Source of the DNA: Eumeta japonica
Taxonomy: Eukaryota > Arthropoda > Insecta > Lepidoptera > Psychidae
Direction: 5' to 3'
Length of the DNA stretch: 64,000 nt
Assembly (NCBI GenBank): GCA_005406025.1
Contig: BGZK01000290.1
Coordinates: 1 to 64,000 of the forward strand
This document shows positions 49,430-62,117 of this stretch, in pieces. Made by a program: the position numbers and the translations under genes. How positions within the stretch are numbered: position 1 is the stretch's first letter; each line of letters opens with the position of its first letter. Under the pieces are notes generated by a model. The model saw nothing but the letters and a program-made list of their open reading frames with translations. It searched no databases and was not told where the DNA came from.

Positions 49430-49950
49430 AAGATAGATAAACCTTTGGCTATCCATAGTAGGATCCTGACCCCTACTCTAATGTACGGTGTTGAAAGTTA
49501 GGTATGACAGAAGAAAAATGAAAATAGAATCAGTCCTATGGAGATGCGATCTCTGTTTAGTACGTGCAGAGTGTCTTTGAAAGACATATAGAAACACCGC
49601 GGTCAGAGAGCGATGTAGTTTTCAAAGAAGATGTACTGTCTAGAGTAGAAAAAGGGTATGATGCTACGATTAGGTCGCCTGGAAAGGATTAATAAAAGCA
49701 GACTAACAAAATAAACCTGTAGATTGAATTTGTGTGACAAAAATGTCGGTAAAGGTCGCTAAAGAAAATCTTATTGCAGACCAAGTCGGTGGCATATTAG
49801 AAGTGGGCCAAATTTGAAGCACCCGAAACCGACGAGCTTGCATGCAAAAATTGATGGATGTCAGTGAGATAAGAGAGATATAAAAGGTGGCACCTTGTGG
49901 AAATCTCTAGTTTCTGCCTATCCTTACTGGAAAATAGGTATGAGTATGTA
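49430..49950 (+). pseudogene. 3' end of a LINE (reverse-transcriptase C-terminus)
   Basis: Broken frames read ILTPTLMYGVES, MRSLFSTCRVSLKDI-like sequence, FKEDVLSRVEKGMMLRLGRL, INKSRLTKQI, VGKGR, ADQVGGILEVGQI and RRACMQKLMDVSEIREI, ending SAYPYWKIGMSM. This is the C-terminal tail of the reverse transcriptase of a LINE family I recall as abundant in Lepidoptera (clade not certain). Only the 3' end is present, as in a strongly 5'-truncated insertion. Confidence 0.65.
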
Positions 49951-50429
49951 ATAATTACCTATTTGGCGTGACTTTTTTGGATATGGTATTATTTTTTTCA
50001 TATTAACATGACCCGTTAAATTTTGGTACTGTTATCCATATTTAATAAGAATGTATTAATTACATCATATATTGTAACATAAATTTTACCACAAAATTCA
50101 TCATAAAAATCAATTATTATATCAAAATCTTAAATGAAGTTTTTTTTTTATTATGGACTTCATTTCTCAAATTCGCCATGATTAATTTTTGTATGTTAAT
50201 GAATCAAAATTTTCAAAAATTATAAATTCATAAAACCATTTCAACAGTTTTCTAATAGACATGTGACACAAAGTATTTGTTTTGTACACGATACAAGCTT
50301 TTTTGGTTTTTTTATTAGATTATCGCCGCGCTCAGTAAGAATATATTTTAGATATCACTTTATCCCTTGCAATATATTCTATCATAACAAACTTGATTCT
50401 TATACATGATTTTCTTTTTATATGATTTC

Positions 50430-50560
50430 TAAGGGCAAACGGGCATACAGGACCTTAGAGAGTAGATGGTCACTGCCGTCCATGCACATCCGCAACCCCA
50501 AAAAAGTGACTAGTGCACTTGCAACTCTAAAACTACTAAAAAAAATTGTTTTCGTGTCGA
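50430..50560 (+). mobile_element. Head part of the CGCCGGACGAAAC element
   Basis: AAGGGCAAACGGGCATACAG, GGTCACTGCCGTCCATGCAC and GTGCACTTGCAACTC correspond to the first third of the family. The tail is absent. Confidence 0.5.
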
Positions 50561-51748
50561 ATTCTACCATAAAAGATCTACATAAAAAAAAATGAATTTC
50601 GCAAAAAGCATGGCCATTTTCATTTATTAATAATGTTCATTATAGTAATGATGTCTAAAAATTAATATACATACCAAGAAAGCCTTTGATATTTTTCTTA
50701 AAAAATTTAAAATTAAATTCAAGAAATGCCAGTTGGGATAGCCTTGATTTTTAATATTATCTTTTAAATTATATTTCTCTTGATTACATGTTAAATGTCT
50801 AAAGAGTATGAAAAAGTACATTCATTTACTTTTAAGCTCACCTCAATATCATATAAGAGAATACAGAAACCACAAATCTTCACATGATCGATCACTCGTC
50901 CAACTGAAATTAATAAAAGTGATTAAAATACTATTTAATTGCTGGAAAATATCAATGAACACAGAGTTATGGCAGAATAATACCAATGATATAGCATAGC
51001 ATTATAGTGTCAGAGACCTAGACAATGGATGTGGTATTTGCATTAGCAGTCTGTCTGCCCCTAGGTTTCTTTTTATTTTCATTTTATTTGCGCCACATAC
51101 AAATGTTACATGCTTCAATAGCAAGATAATCTCCATTTTTTTTCTTTTGTCGTTATTGTCTCTAATTAAAGCTCTTTTTGAGTAAGAGCAATTTAGTAAA
51201 AGTATTTATTTTTTAAATAATTTGAAAAAGAACCAAATTATGAATAATATAGTTTTTATATTATATAATTTATAGTTAACACATAGAAGGCATCATAAAA
51301 AATCTGATATTACATTGCAGTAGTCCCTTATACAGTACCAATGAGTGTTAGTGATACACATTTTGCAAGAAAAGAACAACAAGGAGTCATTGATGGTTTC
51401 CAAATTTCTTGCCTTTGTTTATAATTCTTACTTTCAACAAGAGATATAATACTTTTATTATACAAAATCTCATCACAAGGAATCAATTATCACCTAGTTT
51501 TTTGGATGAATCCAATTACAGTTATACTATTGTAAAAAAATCCGCACAATGCGAATGTATGTGTAGTTAAATTCATATACCTCCCTTCGCTTCGTCATAC
51601 CCAGCCGAGTAAAAAGCGATTTCAACGTCCCTGAGCACACATTCAAAGCCATTTGTTCCCTCTAAGCACCACTAATGCATTTCCTTTGTGTCCAAGTAGA
51701 ATCTAACTCGGGCGCTTTTTACTTTATTAAGGAGAAATCTGTTTCGTT

Positions 51749-51797
51749 TCCTCTCTACCTCTATTCCTCTCTTTTTCTCTCTCTCTCTCTCTCTCCC
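51749..51797. repeat. CT-rich tract with (CT)n
   Basis: An almost pure pyrimidine run with about 10 consecutive CT units at 51775-51795. Confidence 0.9.
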
Positions 51798-51964
51798 CAT
51801 ATAGACTCTCTCCATCTTATACAAACGCTCAAATACTAAAGTCCGGCCACAAAATAAAGGGCTTTTCATAAATAAAGAACAGATAAGCGGATCATATAGC
51901 TGTGAAAATTTCTACTGACACTCTCATATGAAACTGTTAAGTCTTTATCTTTCCGGCATAAAGT

Positions 51965-52215
51965 TTTAGTGTTACGTACTGGCGAAAACGTTCGAGGAGT
52001 CCGCCCGCGAATCGAGACAGGCGAAAAAAATTTAACCGCAGTACATTGAAATCTTTACAGCGGCTCTTCGCACGACGGTCAGCCGGAAGCTTTCAATGTA
52101 AACTGAAATTTCGGGATCGTGGCAAAAGATCGTCAACACTTTCGCCGATGCAGTCGCAGATTTAGAAAAGTCGTTGGACGTTACGCGATGTTCTGCCGAG
52201 TTAGGTTATGTTGTT
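51965..52215. other. GC-moderate island with inverted repeat
   Basis: ACATTGAAATCTT (about 52043) and AAGCTTTCAATGT (about 52088) are inverses at 12 of 13 bases, spanning GCGGCTCTTCGCACGACGG. No ORF. Confidence 0.3.
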
Positions 52216-52219
52216 ATCG

Positions 52220-54055
52220 TTTCACTCACTTTTCCTTCTACTGAACGACCTGACCGACGTCTTTATTGTTTATACGGGAAACAATGACATATTTTTGCCC
52301 CGTTATACAGAATGCGACTAATATAATAATCGTGTTGTGAATCGAATTAAAAAAAAACTGATTACATTTTTTGGTCGTAGAAATGCAAACTTTTTCTCTT
52401 ATTTCTGAAAAACGTTTAAACTTCTAAATAAGCTTTCTAATTTGTAAGTCTAATATATTTTAATTTCCCTAGCGTCTGTTTTGCTTTTTTGTCTATAGGT
52501 TTGTGCTCCGCTTGTCATTTATACTACAATAATAAAAGAAGATAATTTTCTTTATGATTAATGCAGTTGGTGCCTCTAAGTAACTACATAAAAAGTAGTA
52601 TTTTGGAACATTGAATAAAGCTGAAGTTTATTATACACATAGGCCAGTTTTTTTTAAATCATCCTCCGTGGCATGGTGACCACGGCCCTTATCCATCTAT
52701 CACACTCCGTAGAGTCAGATTATTTCTTCTCTTTTATCCATCATGTGCAAACTTAGAATGGTAGGGGTCTATTCTTTAATCTTTATTTGCTTTTTAATAA
52801 ATATTCTTAATCTTATTTCTCTATTTCCTTAACAAGATCATTTCATTCCATTTTATTTACTATGAATATTTTATATTTAGTTTCTATTCGCTAATGTTAT
52901 TACCTAATTTATTTCATTTTATTATGAAATTCGTCATCTTTGTACATTTTTATACATACAATTAGCTCTTATATTGTATAAGCTTAGATTATGGTTCTCT
53001 ACCATATACATATTACTATTCACTTAAAGTTTAAAGTCTATAGGTATACATGTTTTCTTTTGCGCTTAATAAATCTATTTGACTAATTATTCCAGGTATT
53101 ACATCTCAGTACATGCTGTTTTTTTGCGGGATCTCATGCGCAATACCATGAGTCCTTCAATTTAAACCTATATAGGTGTATATACGTACAACTATATACG
53201 AACCCGCCATGTCCCGTAAGGGTATGCGCGCAGGCCATTGGCTTATTAACTATTGTGACCAAAATCGTAAAAATAAATGTGCACTTCCATCGTCAAAGAC
53301 AGGGAAACCTGTTATCCCATTTTTGTAAAAATACGACAGGTTGTAGCGAATTATCTTTTAGTAAATTTAGAACGAATACGAAAATTGAACTTATAAATCT
53401 GCGTGGTGAGAAAAAAAAACGCTCAATACTTAATTTTGTCTATTTTAATTCAAACTTGTCCCTGTTTTATATAGACATTATCTTTTACAACAATAAATTA
53501 CAAACGCCGGCCTTTTATAGTTACAACTGAGACAAAAGCTTTCGGTAAGCTACAGTCTAAAGAGCGTATTTTGAATAGTAAGTCACCTTTTTAAGAGCTT
53601 TTGTTTTTTTTTTAGAACCCATGTATGAAATCAGAACAATTATCAAACTCGTAGTTTTATCACACAAATGACCTTCAGCTAACCGACGAGCCGCGGTCGT
53701 CTTCCACCTGTTTCCCCTTAACCTTAGCCTTGATAAGGCAGATCAAATTAACATTAATTAAAAATAAATAAGATCATTATACAACTATTTACTCTAATAT
53801 TAAAGATAGCTAACTGGTGTGGGCTGACCGATCATCCCTAATGTACGCGATAACCATTGCGGAATTGCTGTGACTATAATTTAAGGACAGGAATGTATTC
53901 TTACGGTTTTTATATACGCCGAATTTCTACAAATCTTGTAACCGTAATCACATGATTTACTATTTACATCGTCTAGACCGCAAATTGTTAGTAAAATTTA
54001 GCATGTGAATAAAATCACCGATCGGGTGAATGGCTCAAATTCTGTTCATATGATT
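52220..54055. other. AT-rich stretch, no gene seen
   Basis: A 91-codon plus frame at 53255-53530 is not recognised. CCGCCATGTCCCGTAAGGGT at 53206 stands out but is not identified. Confidence 0.45.
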
Positions 54056-54059
54056 ATTT

Positions 54060-54405
54060 TATATATAGTAGAGCCACGCTGTGGCCAACTTGGCTGCAGT
54101 ACGAAAATGACCAAGTCGACCTGTGAGATACAACTTTTTAGTAAAATAGAGAAGCTTCCGCTGCTACGTTTCCTCCAGTCAATGAGATTTCCTAGATCTC
54201 ATTCCTCCTCCTTCCTAAAAGCTCCGGCGTTCCACTCTCTTTTTTATCAAATATCCTATTGCTTCTTAAGATTGTGACAACGCACTACTGTCTCGCCTGG
54301 AATAGCGAGTGTTCACGGGTGACTATGATTAGGTAATCATCCACCAGATACATAGGTAAAGATCCATCAGACTCTGGTGGATCATATGCTTGTTTGCCCT
54401 TTGAA
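54060..54405 (-). mobile_element. CGCCGGACGAAAC-family element, minus strand
   Basis: On the minus strand the head AAAGGGCAAACAAGCATATG is followed by a decayed CATGGACAC block, GTGCGTTGTCACAATCTTAA, GTGGAACGCCGGAGC, and a tail with GGTCATTTTCGTACTGCAGC. The tail and head are both recognisable, so the copy is nearly complete (about 345 bp). Confidence 0.55.
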
Positions 54406-55169
54406 ATGCTATAAGAAAACAAGCCTCAAAACTTCTAAAACAAACGTTCCATAAAGCGTATAACCTGTATAGACTGTCCATCAAATCCCACATGAAGAGC
54501 CATCTCTGAGTATCTATAATGAGCCTCATTAGATTTGAAAATTAATCTAGTTGTATATTTAAATAGACAAAATTCAACTTACAGTCCATTTTTACATTAT
54601 AATATGATATTATCATATAACAAATTGATAAATTATGACCCGCAATTTATAAAGTCACTGATATGTGGAGCTGTAGAATGTAAACAAGATCACATCACGG
54701 AGTTTCATTCTTACTGCATATATGAAGTCAAGTACATTTTGTACATAAATTTTATTTTAAGTGATTTATATGCCTATTAGTAAATAATAATTAACTAAAT
54801 AAGCTTATTACGAATCATTTCATTTATAATGATTTGTTAAATACAAAAGTAAAGTGGGTATAACTGATATTTAGTAATAGAGAATGTTGGTTGGGCCGTA
54901 TGGCCTAACCCGCCACATCGTTACAGTCGTTATCAAAGAGTTGTGATTTTAACACGAGATCTATAAAAAATAATTCGCATGATGGCAGCAGTCTTTCTGT
55001 TAGTCCCATGCGACACGCAGAAAATTTTGTTCTTTAACGCAAGCTAACCAACGATTACTTGAAGTGACAAAACTGTAAATACTAAACACAACAGTAATAA
55101 AAAAAAATAGCGATGTACTCATCCGAAACAAATCGCCGAAGGCCCATTAATAAACAGACGAAATAGAAT

Positions 55170-55420
55170 TACCGTTTATTAAGAGCGGCGTACGCAACAG
55201 CCCCCGGACGCGCGGTGATCGCTAAATTAATTTATTATGGCATTTAATAAGGTGGTGCCCGGGAATTTCCCGGCCGCACAGTCATAGGAAGGGGGGCGGG
55301 TTCAATTTAATTAAGATAATCTAGAACAAATACCCTTTGTCTTTTGTCCCCGGTTAATACCCACTTACACTTTACAGAGCTCGGGCAGAGGTCGGCGTAA
55401 CTCCGCGCCATAGAACGCAA
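55170..55420. other. GC-rich island
   Basis: GCGATCGCTAAATTAATT-like sequence, GGCATTTAATAAGGTGGTGC and the palindromic GGGAATTTCCCGGCC mark this block, followed by TTCAATTTAATTAAGATAAT. No ORF. Confidence 0.35.
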
Positions 55421-55717
55421 TAATACATCGGGATAATTCCTAGAACTTTTCAATTCTTATTGTCTTAGCGATCGTCGTTAACGGTGAAAATGCGCTATTA
55501 CAAAATATTTGATAAAAGTGTTTAACAACTATTTATTATTGCAATAGATAAAATTAAAGCATGATTGGAGACGCTTGGTGAACTTAACACTCCTGGTATG
55601 CTGGTGAATAAGATGGTCTAAATTTTCCCGAGAATGTGCTACACTAGCACGAGCGTAGGAATAGTATTCCAATTTACTATCTGATGCAAATAAATATAAA
55701 AATTATAAGAATATTTG

Positions 55718-55865
55718 TAGGTGTTCGATATCAATTAATGGGTTGAGGATTCATAGCGATAAATCATATTCTAGGGTCAGCAGTTGATCGCACACTGCGT
55801 GGCATTCATAATGTAGACAACGTATAATGATGAATTTTCACGAAGTAACACCATACGCAATAGGA
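55718..55865 (+). repeat. CAATATTCAATTCG repeat, copy 3
   Basis: Shares TTCGATATC with copy 1, and AGGGTCAGCAGTTGATCGCA and GATGAATTTTCACGAAGTAA with the family. A CpG-dense block follows directly and could be more of the same element. Confidence 0.5.
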
Positions 55866-55899
55866 TAGATAAAAGTTATCTTGTAATATTCGGTGAGGT

Positions 55900-56215
55900 C
55901 GTAACGAAGCTCTTACACGGCGTGACAGAGTTGAAACGACCCGGATGTGTAGCACGCGTAGGTGCTAGATAACAAAATGACGAACGCGTCGAGAGTCATT
56001 ACATAGTGCGAGATGAGCACACGGGAATGAGCGAACGTTCAACAGGCAGCCACACGTGAGACTAACGCGCATCGCGTGCTTTACGCGTGTTTAACGTTGA
56101 GAGGATCAATACGCTTTGTGTGCGGATAGACGTTCATGCGCATCTCAAACCTCAATAACCGCGAAAGTAGACGCGACGACGTCGAGCGATCTCGATTCGA
56201 ATGAGGTGTTGATGA
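55900..56215. other. CpG-dense block of unknown origin
   Basis: Roughly 38 CpG dinucleotides in about 310 bp, many as CGCG or ACGCG, although C+G content is only moderate. No ORF, and it follows repeat copy 3 at 55718-55865 directly. It may be part of that repeat or a separate island. Confidence 0.5.
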
Positions 56216-56684
56216 TTCGCATTTTCTTCACAGATTCATTTAAAATGAAAAAAAGTATTTATTTATAATATTTATCGACTAACCGCTGAAACAACGATAA
56301 TAAATATTTCATAATCCTCAATGCAAACCATATTAATGGATTTTTTTATTATGCATTAAACACTTATCTTTTGTTAATAAATCCGCATTATTGAGGGATG
56401 ATCATTAAATGCTTATTTAATAATAAATAATAAACACAACAAACCATTAATATGGATGTGATCAAAAATTTTCAAAAAACTCTGGTATTTCAAAACATGG
56501 TATTCTAGCATTTCAAGCACCTATTGTAATAACCTTTATCCCACATCCGACCACGTCATAGTTTAAACATAGATTTCGACAGATTATTTTGGTCTATCTT
56601 TATAAGGTCAGACCGATCCATTTCGCGGATAATCTCAGGATATCAGTTTCATAGGCCTATAGTGAATTAACGCGGAATCCGAAA

Positions 56685-56890
56685 TCCATTAAGGCCCAAA
56701 ACGCGGCGCGGCCATGAATACATTACGGCTGATTGAACCATTTCTAATACAATGCTCCCCCGTACAATACGTCACTGTATTAATATGACAATGGCCTGAT
56801 ACAAATGTCTCAGCCCTTTCGCCCCGGAGCGACGCCGAAGCCGTCAGAGGGCCTCTTTTGTCGAGTCGACGTGGCTGCGTGTGAGATTTG
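56685..56890. other. GC-rich island
   Basis: ATCCATTAAGGCCCAAAACG, GCGGCGCGGCCATGAATACA and CCCCGGAGCGACGCCGAAGC mark a conserved-looking block. No ORF. Confidence 0.35.
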
Positions 56891-56921
56891 TTTGTTCATA
56901 CTAACATGAACATCACATCAT

Positions 56922-56942
56922 ACACACACACACACACACACA
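56922..56942. repeat. (AC)n microsatellite
   Basis: About 10 AC units, with ACATACAC-type degenerate extension to 56955. Confidence 0.9.
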
Positions 56943-57643
56943 TACACATATACATAGTACAGCAAAGTAGAGAGCTATTAAATCTTAGGATATTTTCTCA
57001 TAACAATAATTATAAGTCATGAATTCATTCTTCGGATAACATACGTCATCAATCTTTTTTTTTCTTCTGTCGCTCGAGGTAACAAACACGCCCGCGAGAA
57101 AATACTAAGTTATATCAAATTTCGTTGGTATTAAAAAACGTATATAGTGCAAAAAAAGCGACTGTCGGACAAAAAAATTATATATTACGTTCAGAAGTTG
57201 AAAAACCTTCGTCTCCTATTTCTCCCTTGCTCGAATTCATTGTTATTATAGATATCAACAGAAATTTCAGTAAGTTCTATTCGTTATAGTTATATAAAAA
57301 ATAATGCATTTTTTTATAACTATATAAAAATGGAGTGTAGCTTTTATTACTTGAGAAGGTTTCTCAATAAGAACTTTATAAGAAAACTGAAAAATACTCA
57401 TTTTATCTATTGAATGGCTAAATACTGCTAGACATATATTCTCTTCTTTCCTTTAATGCATCTTTAATATTTCTTTAATAAAAATAATTTTCTGTCGTTG
57501 GGGATTGCTGTTGGTAGCAAAACTTTGCATTTTGTTCTCCAAACATTTACTTCGCCTGTTTATATTTGAAACATGAAGCAACATGCGATCAAACTAAATT
57601 TTTAAGGGAAACAAACATTATTACACAAGTTTATACATCCGTA

Positions 57644-57646
<3 letters not shown>

Positions 57647-57677
<31 letters not shown>
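57647..57677. repeat. (AT)n microsatellite
   Basis: About 15 AT units, followed by a short GTACGTAGATAC-type imperfect repeat. Confidence 0.95.
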
Positions 57678-57681
<4 letters not shown>

Positions 57682-57989
57682 GTAGATACGTAGATATATA
57701 TGGGTATCTCAACCACCCTAATCTGATACGAAAATTTTGAAAGATAAACTTCAAGATCTAAAATAATGATACATTCGAGAAGGAGGGCTAATGAGCTCGA
57801 CTGCGGGGGTAGATTCACTTCTATTTTTTATGTATTAAGATCATACAAAGTTAACTCCCAGAAATACAGAACTACGTGGTTGATCTATATCTGCAAATCA
57901 AACAAGTAACGTAATACGAACCAACTTCAAGATGTTCGTTTGATTTTACATAAGTAAGAATAATGATTGTCGAAACCCGCACTTGTGTG

Positions 57990-58434
57990 TATTGTGTAAA
58001 TGAGTATCCGCTATAGAGGTTCCGATTGAATTCCAAGTGAGTTCTATATCACCATCATTCAGATTTTAATTTGACTCAAAAAAAGAATTTCCAAGTAATC
58101 GGCTTTCTCTTTTACAGTGTAGGCTGGCGATCCATTCCCCCTACGCAGGGATGGAAGTAATGGTTGACAAAAATTACTTTGGACAGCTTTAGCAAGAGAC
58201 TAGAATGCGTGAGATCCTGAAAAGTAGCACGTGAGTTTCTAACCAATTCTGTCAATGTACTCATACTTAGACAAGCCTTTTTATAGATCGTGGAGGCAGA
58301 GTTGTGCCTTTTCTTAAGAAGGTTAGCATTTGATTCAGCAGCTTCAATGCAATCCACCCAGGCTTGGTAGCATTTCAATTTACGGCAAGAAGTCGTTTTC
58401 CAAGGCTTAGCTAATCGAATTTCATATATGCCTA
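57990..58434 (-). pseudogene. Jockey-type LINE linker fragment
   Basis: The minus strand reads IRLAKPWKTTSCRKLKCYQA, WVDCIEAAESNANLLKKRHN and SASTIYKKACLS, then a decayed part with LAKVIFVNHYF and KEKADYLEILF. This matches the segment between endonuclease and reverse transcriptase in Jockey-like elements (KPWFxxxCxxAxxxK...AWVDAL...LKKKYN). Frameshifts and stops are present. Its upstream side is cut sharply at 58434-58436 by a repeat with TCCCGTTTT-containing ends. Confidence 0.65.
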
Positions 58435-58435
58435 A

Positions 58436-58800
58436 AGTGACCATACGTCCCGTTTTAAAAGCGACTCTCTCTTTTTTGCTACTCCGTCCCGGTGTCCCCG
58501 AGAAAGACTTCGGGACGCTGAATCGTCCCGTTTTCAAGTATAGGTCAAGGAAAAGCGATTTCTAATTGAAATATACACCGATAAAAACACATACATCTCT
58601 TGTGATTTACCCGGCGTGAGCCGTTTAAGCGCGTCAGCGGCATTTTTTACTGACTCGAGTCACTATTATTGTCATTGCTTGTTTCGTGCGTTACTTCATG
58701 CAACGTACGAGACAAGCAGTGATTTTATTTTTTGTGATAAAGTTGCGGATTTTTTTTTCACTGTCCCGTTTTGACAAAAAATGAAAACGGTCACATAATG
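58436..58800. mobile_element. Small inverted-repeat element (MITE-like)
   Basis: The left end GTGACCATACGTCCCGTTTT and the right end, inverted, TATGTGACCGTTTTC share a GTGACC start and a CCGTTTT block, giving a 365-bp element with imperfect terminal inverted repeats. Inside it, 58676-58692 and 58702-58718 are inverted copies (15 of 17 bases) forming a hairpin. No coding capacity is seen. The ends resemble hAT-type MITEs, but the class is not certain. It interrupts the LINE fragment at 57990-58434. Confidence 0.5.
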
Positions 58801-58804
58801 TATA

Positions 58805-59995
58805 CCACATATCATTACCACAGGAATTATTACCATTAGAACAAATAAATTCATGGCTCGTAGTACTACTGTGTCAAAACAGTAAGAAGGTACGCATCCC
58901 ATCCCAATCTGCCGACCCATAGTGCCAAACACGAAATTTTCCCGCTGGAATTTATCAAAGTGGTCGTATGAGATGTATTTTACTCTGAGCTCAATAGTAT
59001 TTTGATTCAAATAGAGCGTCGATAGAGACCATGTAATTATCGGAATGTGAAGTCAACAGAAATTTCAATATGGATGGGATATGGCGCGCCACATCCGCCA
59101 CTCGGATGGGTGACGATACCAGTTACGTCAAACTTTAAGCTAAAGGAAATTCGTATACTTCGCAAAATCAGTAATGCGTGATCCAAGCCACTACGTAGTG
59201 GGCATTAGTCGCCGAAAATTGCTATCCCTGCGAAGATCTACTCGAGCACGGAGTCAACCGCCGGTTGAACGCTCTCAATGCATCAGTCTATTAGCGCTAG
59301 GGAATCTGTCAAGACAGGAGAGGAAGAGAATATGGTAATGTAAATCTACATACCCAAAAAGTAGTTTCAAGATAGCGGAAGCTTCAGCAGCAGACGGCTT
59401 TCTAGACGTAGAGACACCAACATGGGGCACATAAAATGCTTCAGATAATAGTTAGAGTAGTCTAAATACATAAACCGAAATACATCCGTTTCCTATTCAA
59501 AAAGAGCAAAGCTGATTTTATTTCTCCAGATAATGGTGGACGACGGTTAATTTCGAATCCACCCCATAAAACTGCACAGGTCTACAGATAACACAGAAGA
59601 GAATCCATTCTTCACTGGCTTCGTTCGTCCTAGCAGCTGATTTGCACAGAATTATTTTACCCTGCCAAGATTAGGACGCTGGGCCTAAGCAGATACGCTC
59701 AGAGAGGGAGTCTCCTGACTTATAAGTACCCTCCTGGAGTTATTGCTATATCGGACGGAAGGTGGAGCGGGCCACGCGATATGCCTACATGGGCGGAGAA
59801 AGTGGCGAAAGATAGTATGTATCGCTTTCATGAGACTAGCAACAAACTTTAGCCTCTAGCATTTTGACGATTAGAAATTCACAAATTCCATTATTATTCA
59901 TTAAAACTAACTAATTTATATTGTTATATGTGTGTCAAGTGCGACACGAGACTTATAATTAAAAAAAACCACATTAGTTTTTTGCTGATAGCCAC
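58805..59995. other. Repeat-like stretch, unclassified
   Basis: Moderate GC and several odd blocks (for example GGCGCGCCACATCCGCCACT at 59082) suggest old transposon DNA. A minus frame at 58696-59010 reads YDHFDKFQRENFVFGTMGRQ but partly overlaps the MITE-like element and is not recognised. Confidence 0.4.
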
Positions 59996-59999
59996 TCAT

Positions 60000-60180
60000 T
60001 ACATACCTACTACCGTCCGCAAGTTCTTAGCCAGATGTCCAGCGGAGAGTTTTGAGAGATGTTAATCAATTTCCTCAGCGGCGGCATACATAATTCATCC
60101 GGCGACGCCGGCCGCCAGATTAAATCACTCGGATTATTTTACGTCCGCGAATGAAACTTAAATGGAATATTAAGTCTTAA
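60000..60180. other. GC-rich island
   Basis: GATGTTAATCAATTTCCTCA, GCGGCGGCATACATAATTCA and CGGCGACGCCGGCCGCCAG in AT-rich surroundings. No ORF. Confidence 0.35.
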
Positions 60181-60369
60181 GCCGCTTTAGCTCAAAGAAT
60201 CCCCCCTCAAAGGGTTACGGAAAGCGATGCTAATATAAAAATCTCTTTGGTTCTTCTCAGCTCGCGTATTATATGGACGTCTATGAAGCTCAATTAAAGA
60301 AAAATGGGTTTGACCGGGGATGGGTATGCTTTGCAAAAATGTACATCTTTTTTTTTTAATTTTGAACAA

Positions 60370-62115
60370 TAATAACTTATTTAGATAATTAAGGATACAA
60401 ATATGTGGCTCTAGTCACGAATTGTGTGTCTAATACAATGAATGAAAACAAGTTTCTGAATATGGATGGAGTCACATCTATGTAGTATGTAGTCAAATGT
60501 TATAATAATATTATTATTTCAGTAATACTACTAGTCTACTAGAAATTTTCCTTCAAGAAAAACGAGCAAGAAACTTGAGGTAGTCTCAAATTTAATATGT
60601 TCAATCAAATATAAAATTATTACTGAAAGATACAACACTTTTAGAGGCTGAGCTGGTTATATTCATGTATATTATTCTTCTAAGTAAAATTTTGAAAATA
60701 GTGTATTATCTATCGAGTATTATCTAATAGTGTATTATATGTCGAGCAACCCTGTATAAATCAAAATCAAAACTGAAGTGCAAAACTCCATAGTAATTAC
60801 GACACCCTCTGTCACCAAACCTAAAAATTCTTTGAACTAAAATCAGAAAATTATTTTAAAATCCTTTATAGACAGATATTTTTCTGTATATGCATACATT
60901 CTGTTTTCTAATTTATGTACCAACGCTTGTAAAATTAGGTAGGATGTATTAATTAGGAGAAGTTTGGATACAATGTGATTTTCTTCATATTTTGAGCTCC
61001 TTTATCGAACTTTCTTTGCCGTTAGTTAAGCAGTTATTCTAAAATAAAAGCAATCTACTTATTAATCTAACAAGCAATCTTATTATTAATTAAAAATTAC
61101 TTACTTTTGAAACATGTAAGTTACTTATTTTTCAAACGTGATTTTTAAACTTCATCACGAGAAGTGGAAAGTTGTAGTATATTACATGCTTTAATTAACT
61201 ATATTCGTATCTATTACTTAAATAATGAAATCTTACAACTCCATTTTCACCCATTTTCAAACAAATTGAAACTTTGCAGATTATCAGTATTAAGAACCGA
61301 TGACGATATAATAATTCGAAACCTTTGTTTTTATATAATAATGGAGACAGAAGGTGGTTACTGAAACTATTCAACAGTTAGCAAGAAACCTAATGTTCAA
61401 CTAATTTGTCTTGTTTTGACTATTCCTTGTGCATTTAGAGATAAATATCTGATGATGGAGTGATACTTTTCAATGATTATTATAAATAAACCAATTGAGC
61501 TTACTCTTATTTCCATCGGTTTTATAATTCCAACACACTTTACGTTTGTTGACGAAAACTTAATGGTAAACTCAGAGTGGATAATGGCACTTTTCAGCGG
61601 CTGCTAGCAAACACTTCGAATTTAAAATAATTAATTTCTCTTAACGAGTTTGATAATGTTGTTCTGGTATCACAATTACGATTTTGTCATCGTAATTATA
61701 TTGACTTATTGTCTCATATAATATATAAATATTAACAATCACTATACTAAAAAGTAAAAAAGGGGTTTAGTTCACAGAAAAAACTAAAAAATGCATTTTA
61801 AGGAAACTAAAAATATTAAACAAAATAAAATCAATAAATAAGTTCCTTTAATATATTAAGAAATAATTTTAATTAAGGTGAAAAGGCTCATTTGATTTTC
61901 TATGCTCAGTCAACTTTTGAGATGAGGTCACGAAAATCGAAATGACCCCAATAGTTCCACAATAAGCTTTTTACTTTAAATACATTTGTGTTTTTACATT
62001 ACGATTAATTAAGGCGGGTTTTTAGGCTTCTATTTTCAAAAGGTTTAGTTTTACAGATTGATCATCATCACCGTCAGAAGATTACTCATGCTTACAAATT
62101 CTTCAATAATTACTA
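60370..62115. other. AT-rich stretch, no gene seen
   Basis: No coding signal. ATAGTGTATTATCTATCGAG and ATAGTGTATTATATGTCGAG at 60698 and 60727 form a short direct repeat. Confidence 0.45.
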
Positions 62116-62117
62116 TG

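Noticed and set aside
52225..52290. GTGAGT donor after GAAGGAAAA on the minus strand, possible exon
   Set aside because: All frames upstream are closed within about 15 codons and no acceptor precedes them.
58696..59010. 104-codon minus-strand ORF with a hydrophobic segment
   Set aside because: It crosses the border of the MITE-like element, and the rest appears repeat-derived; no splice-site pair supports an exon.
59085..59115. CACTCGGATGGGTGACG resembles the internal control region of 5S rRNA
   Set aside because: The match is confined to about 16 bases; the rest of a 5S gene or 5S-derived SINE is not present.
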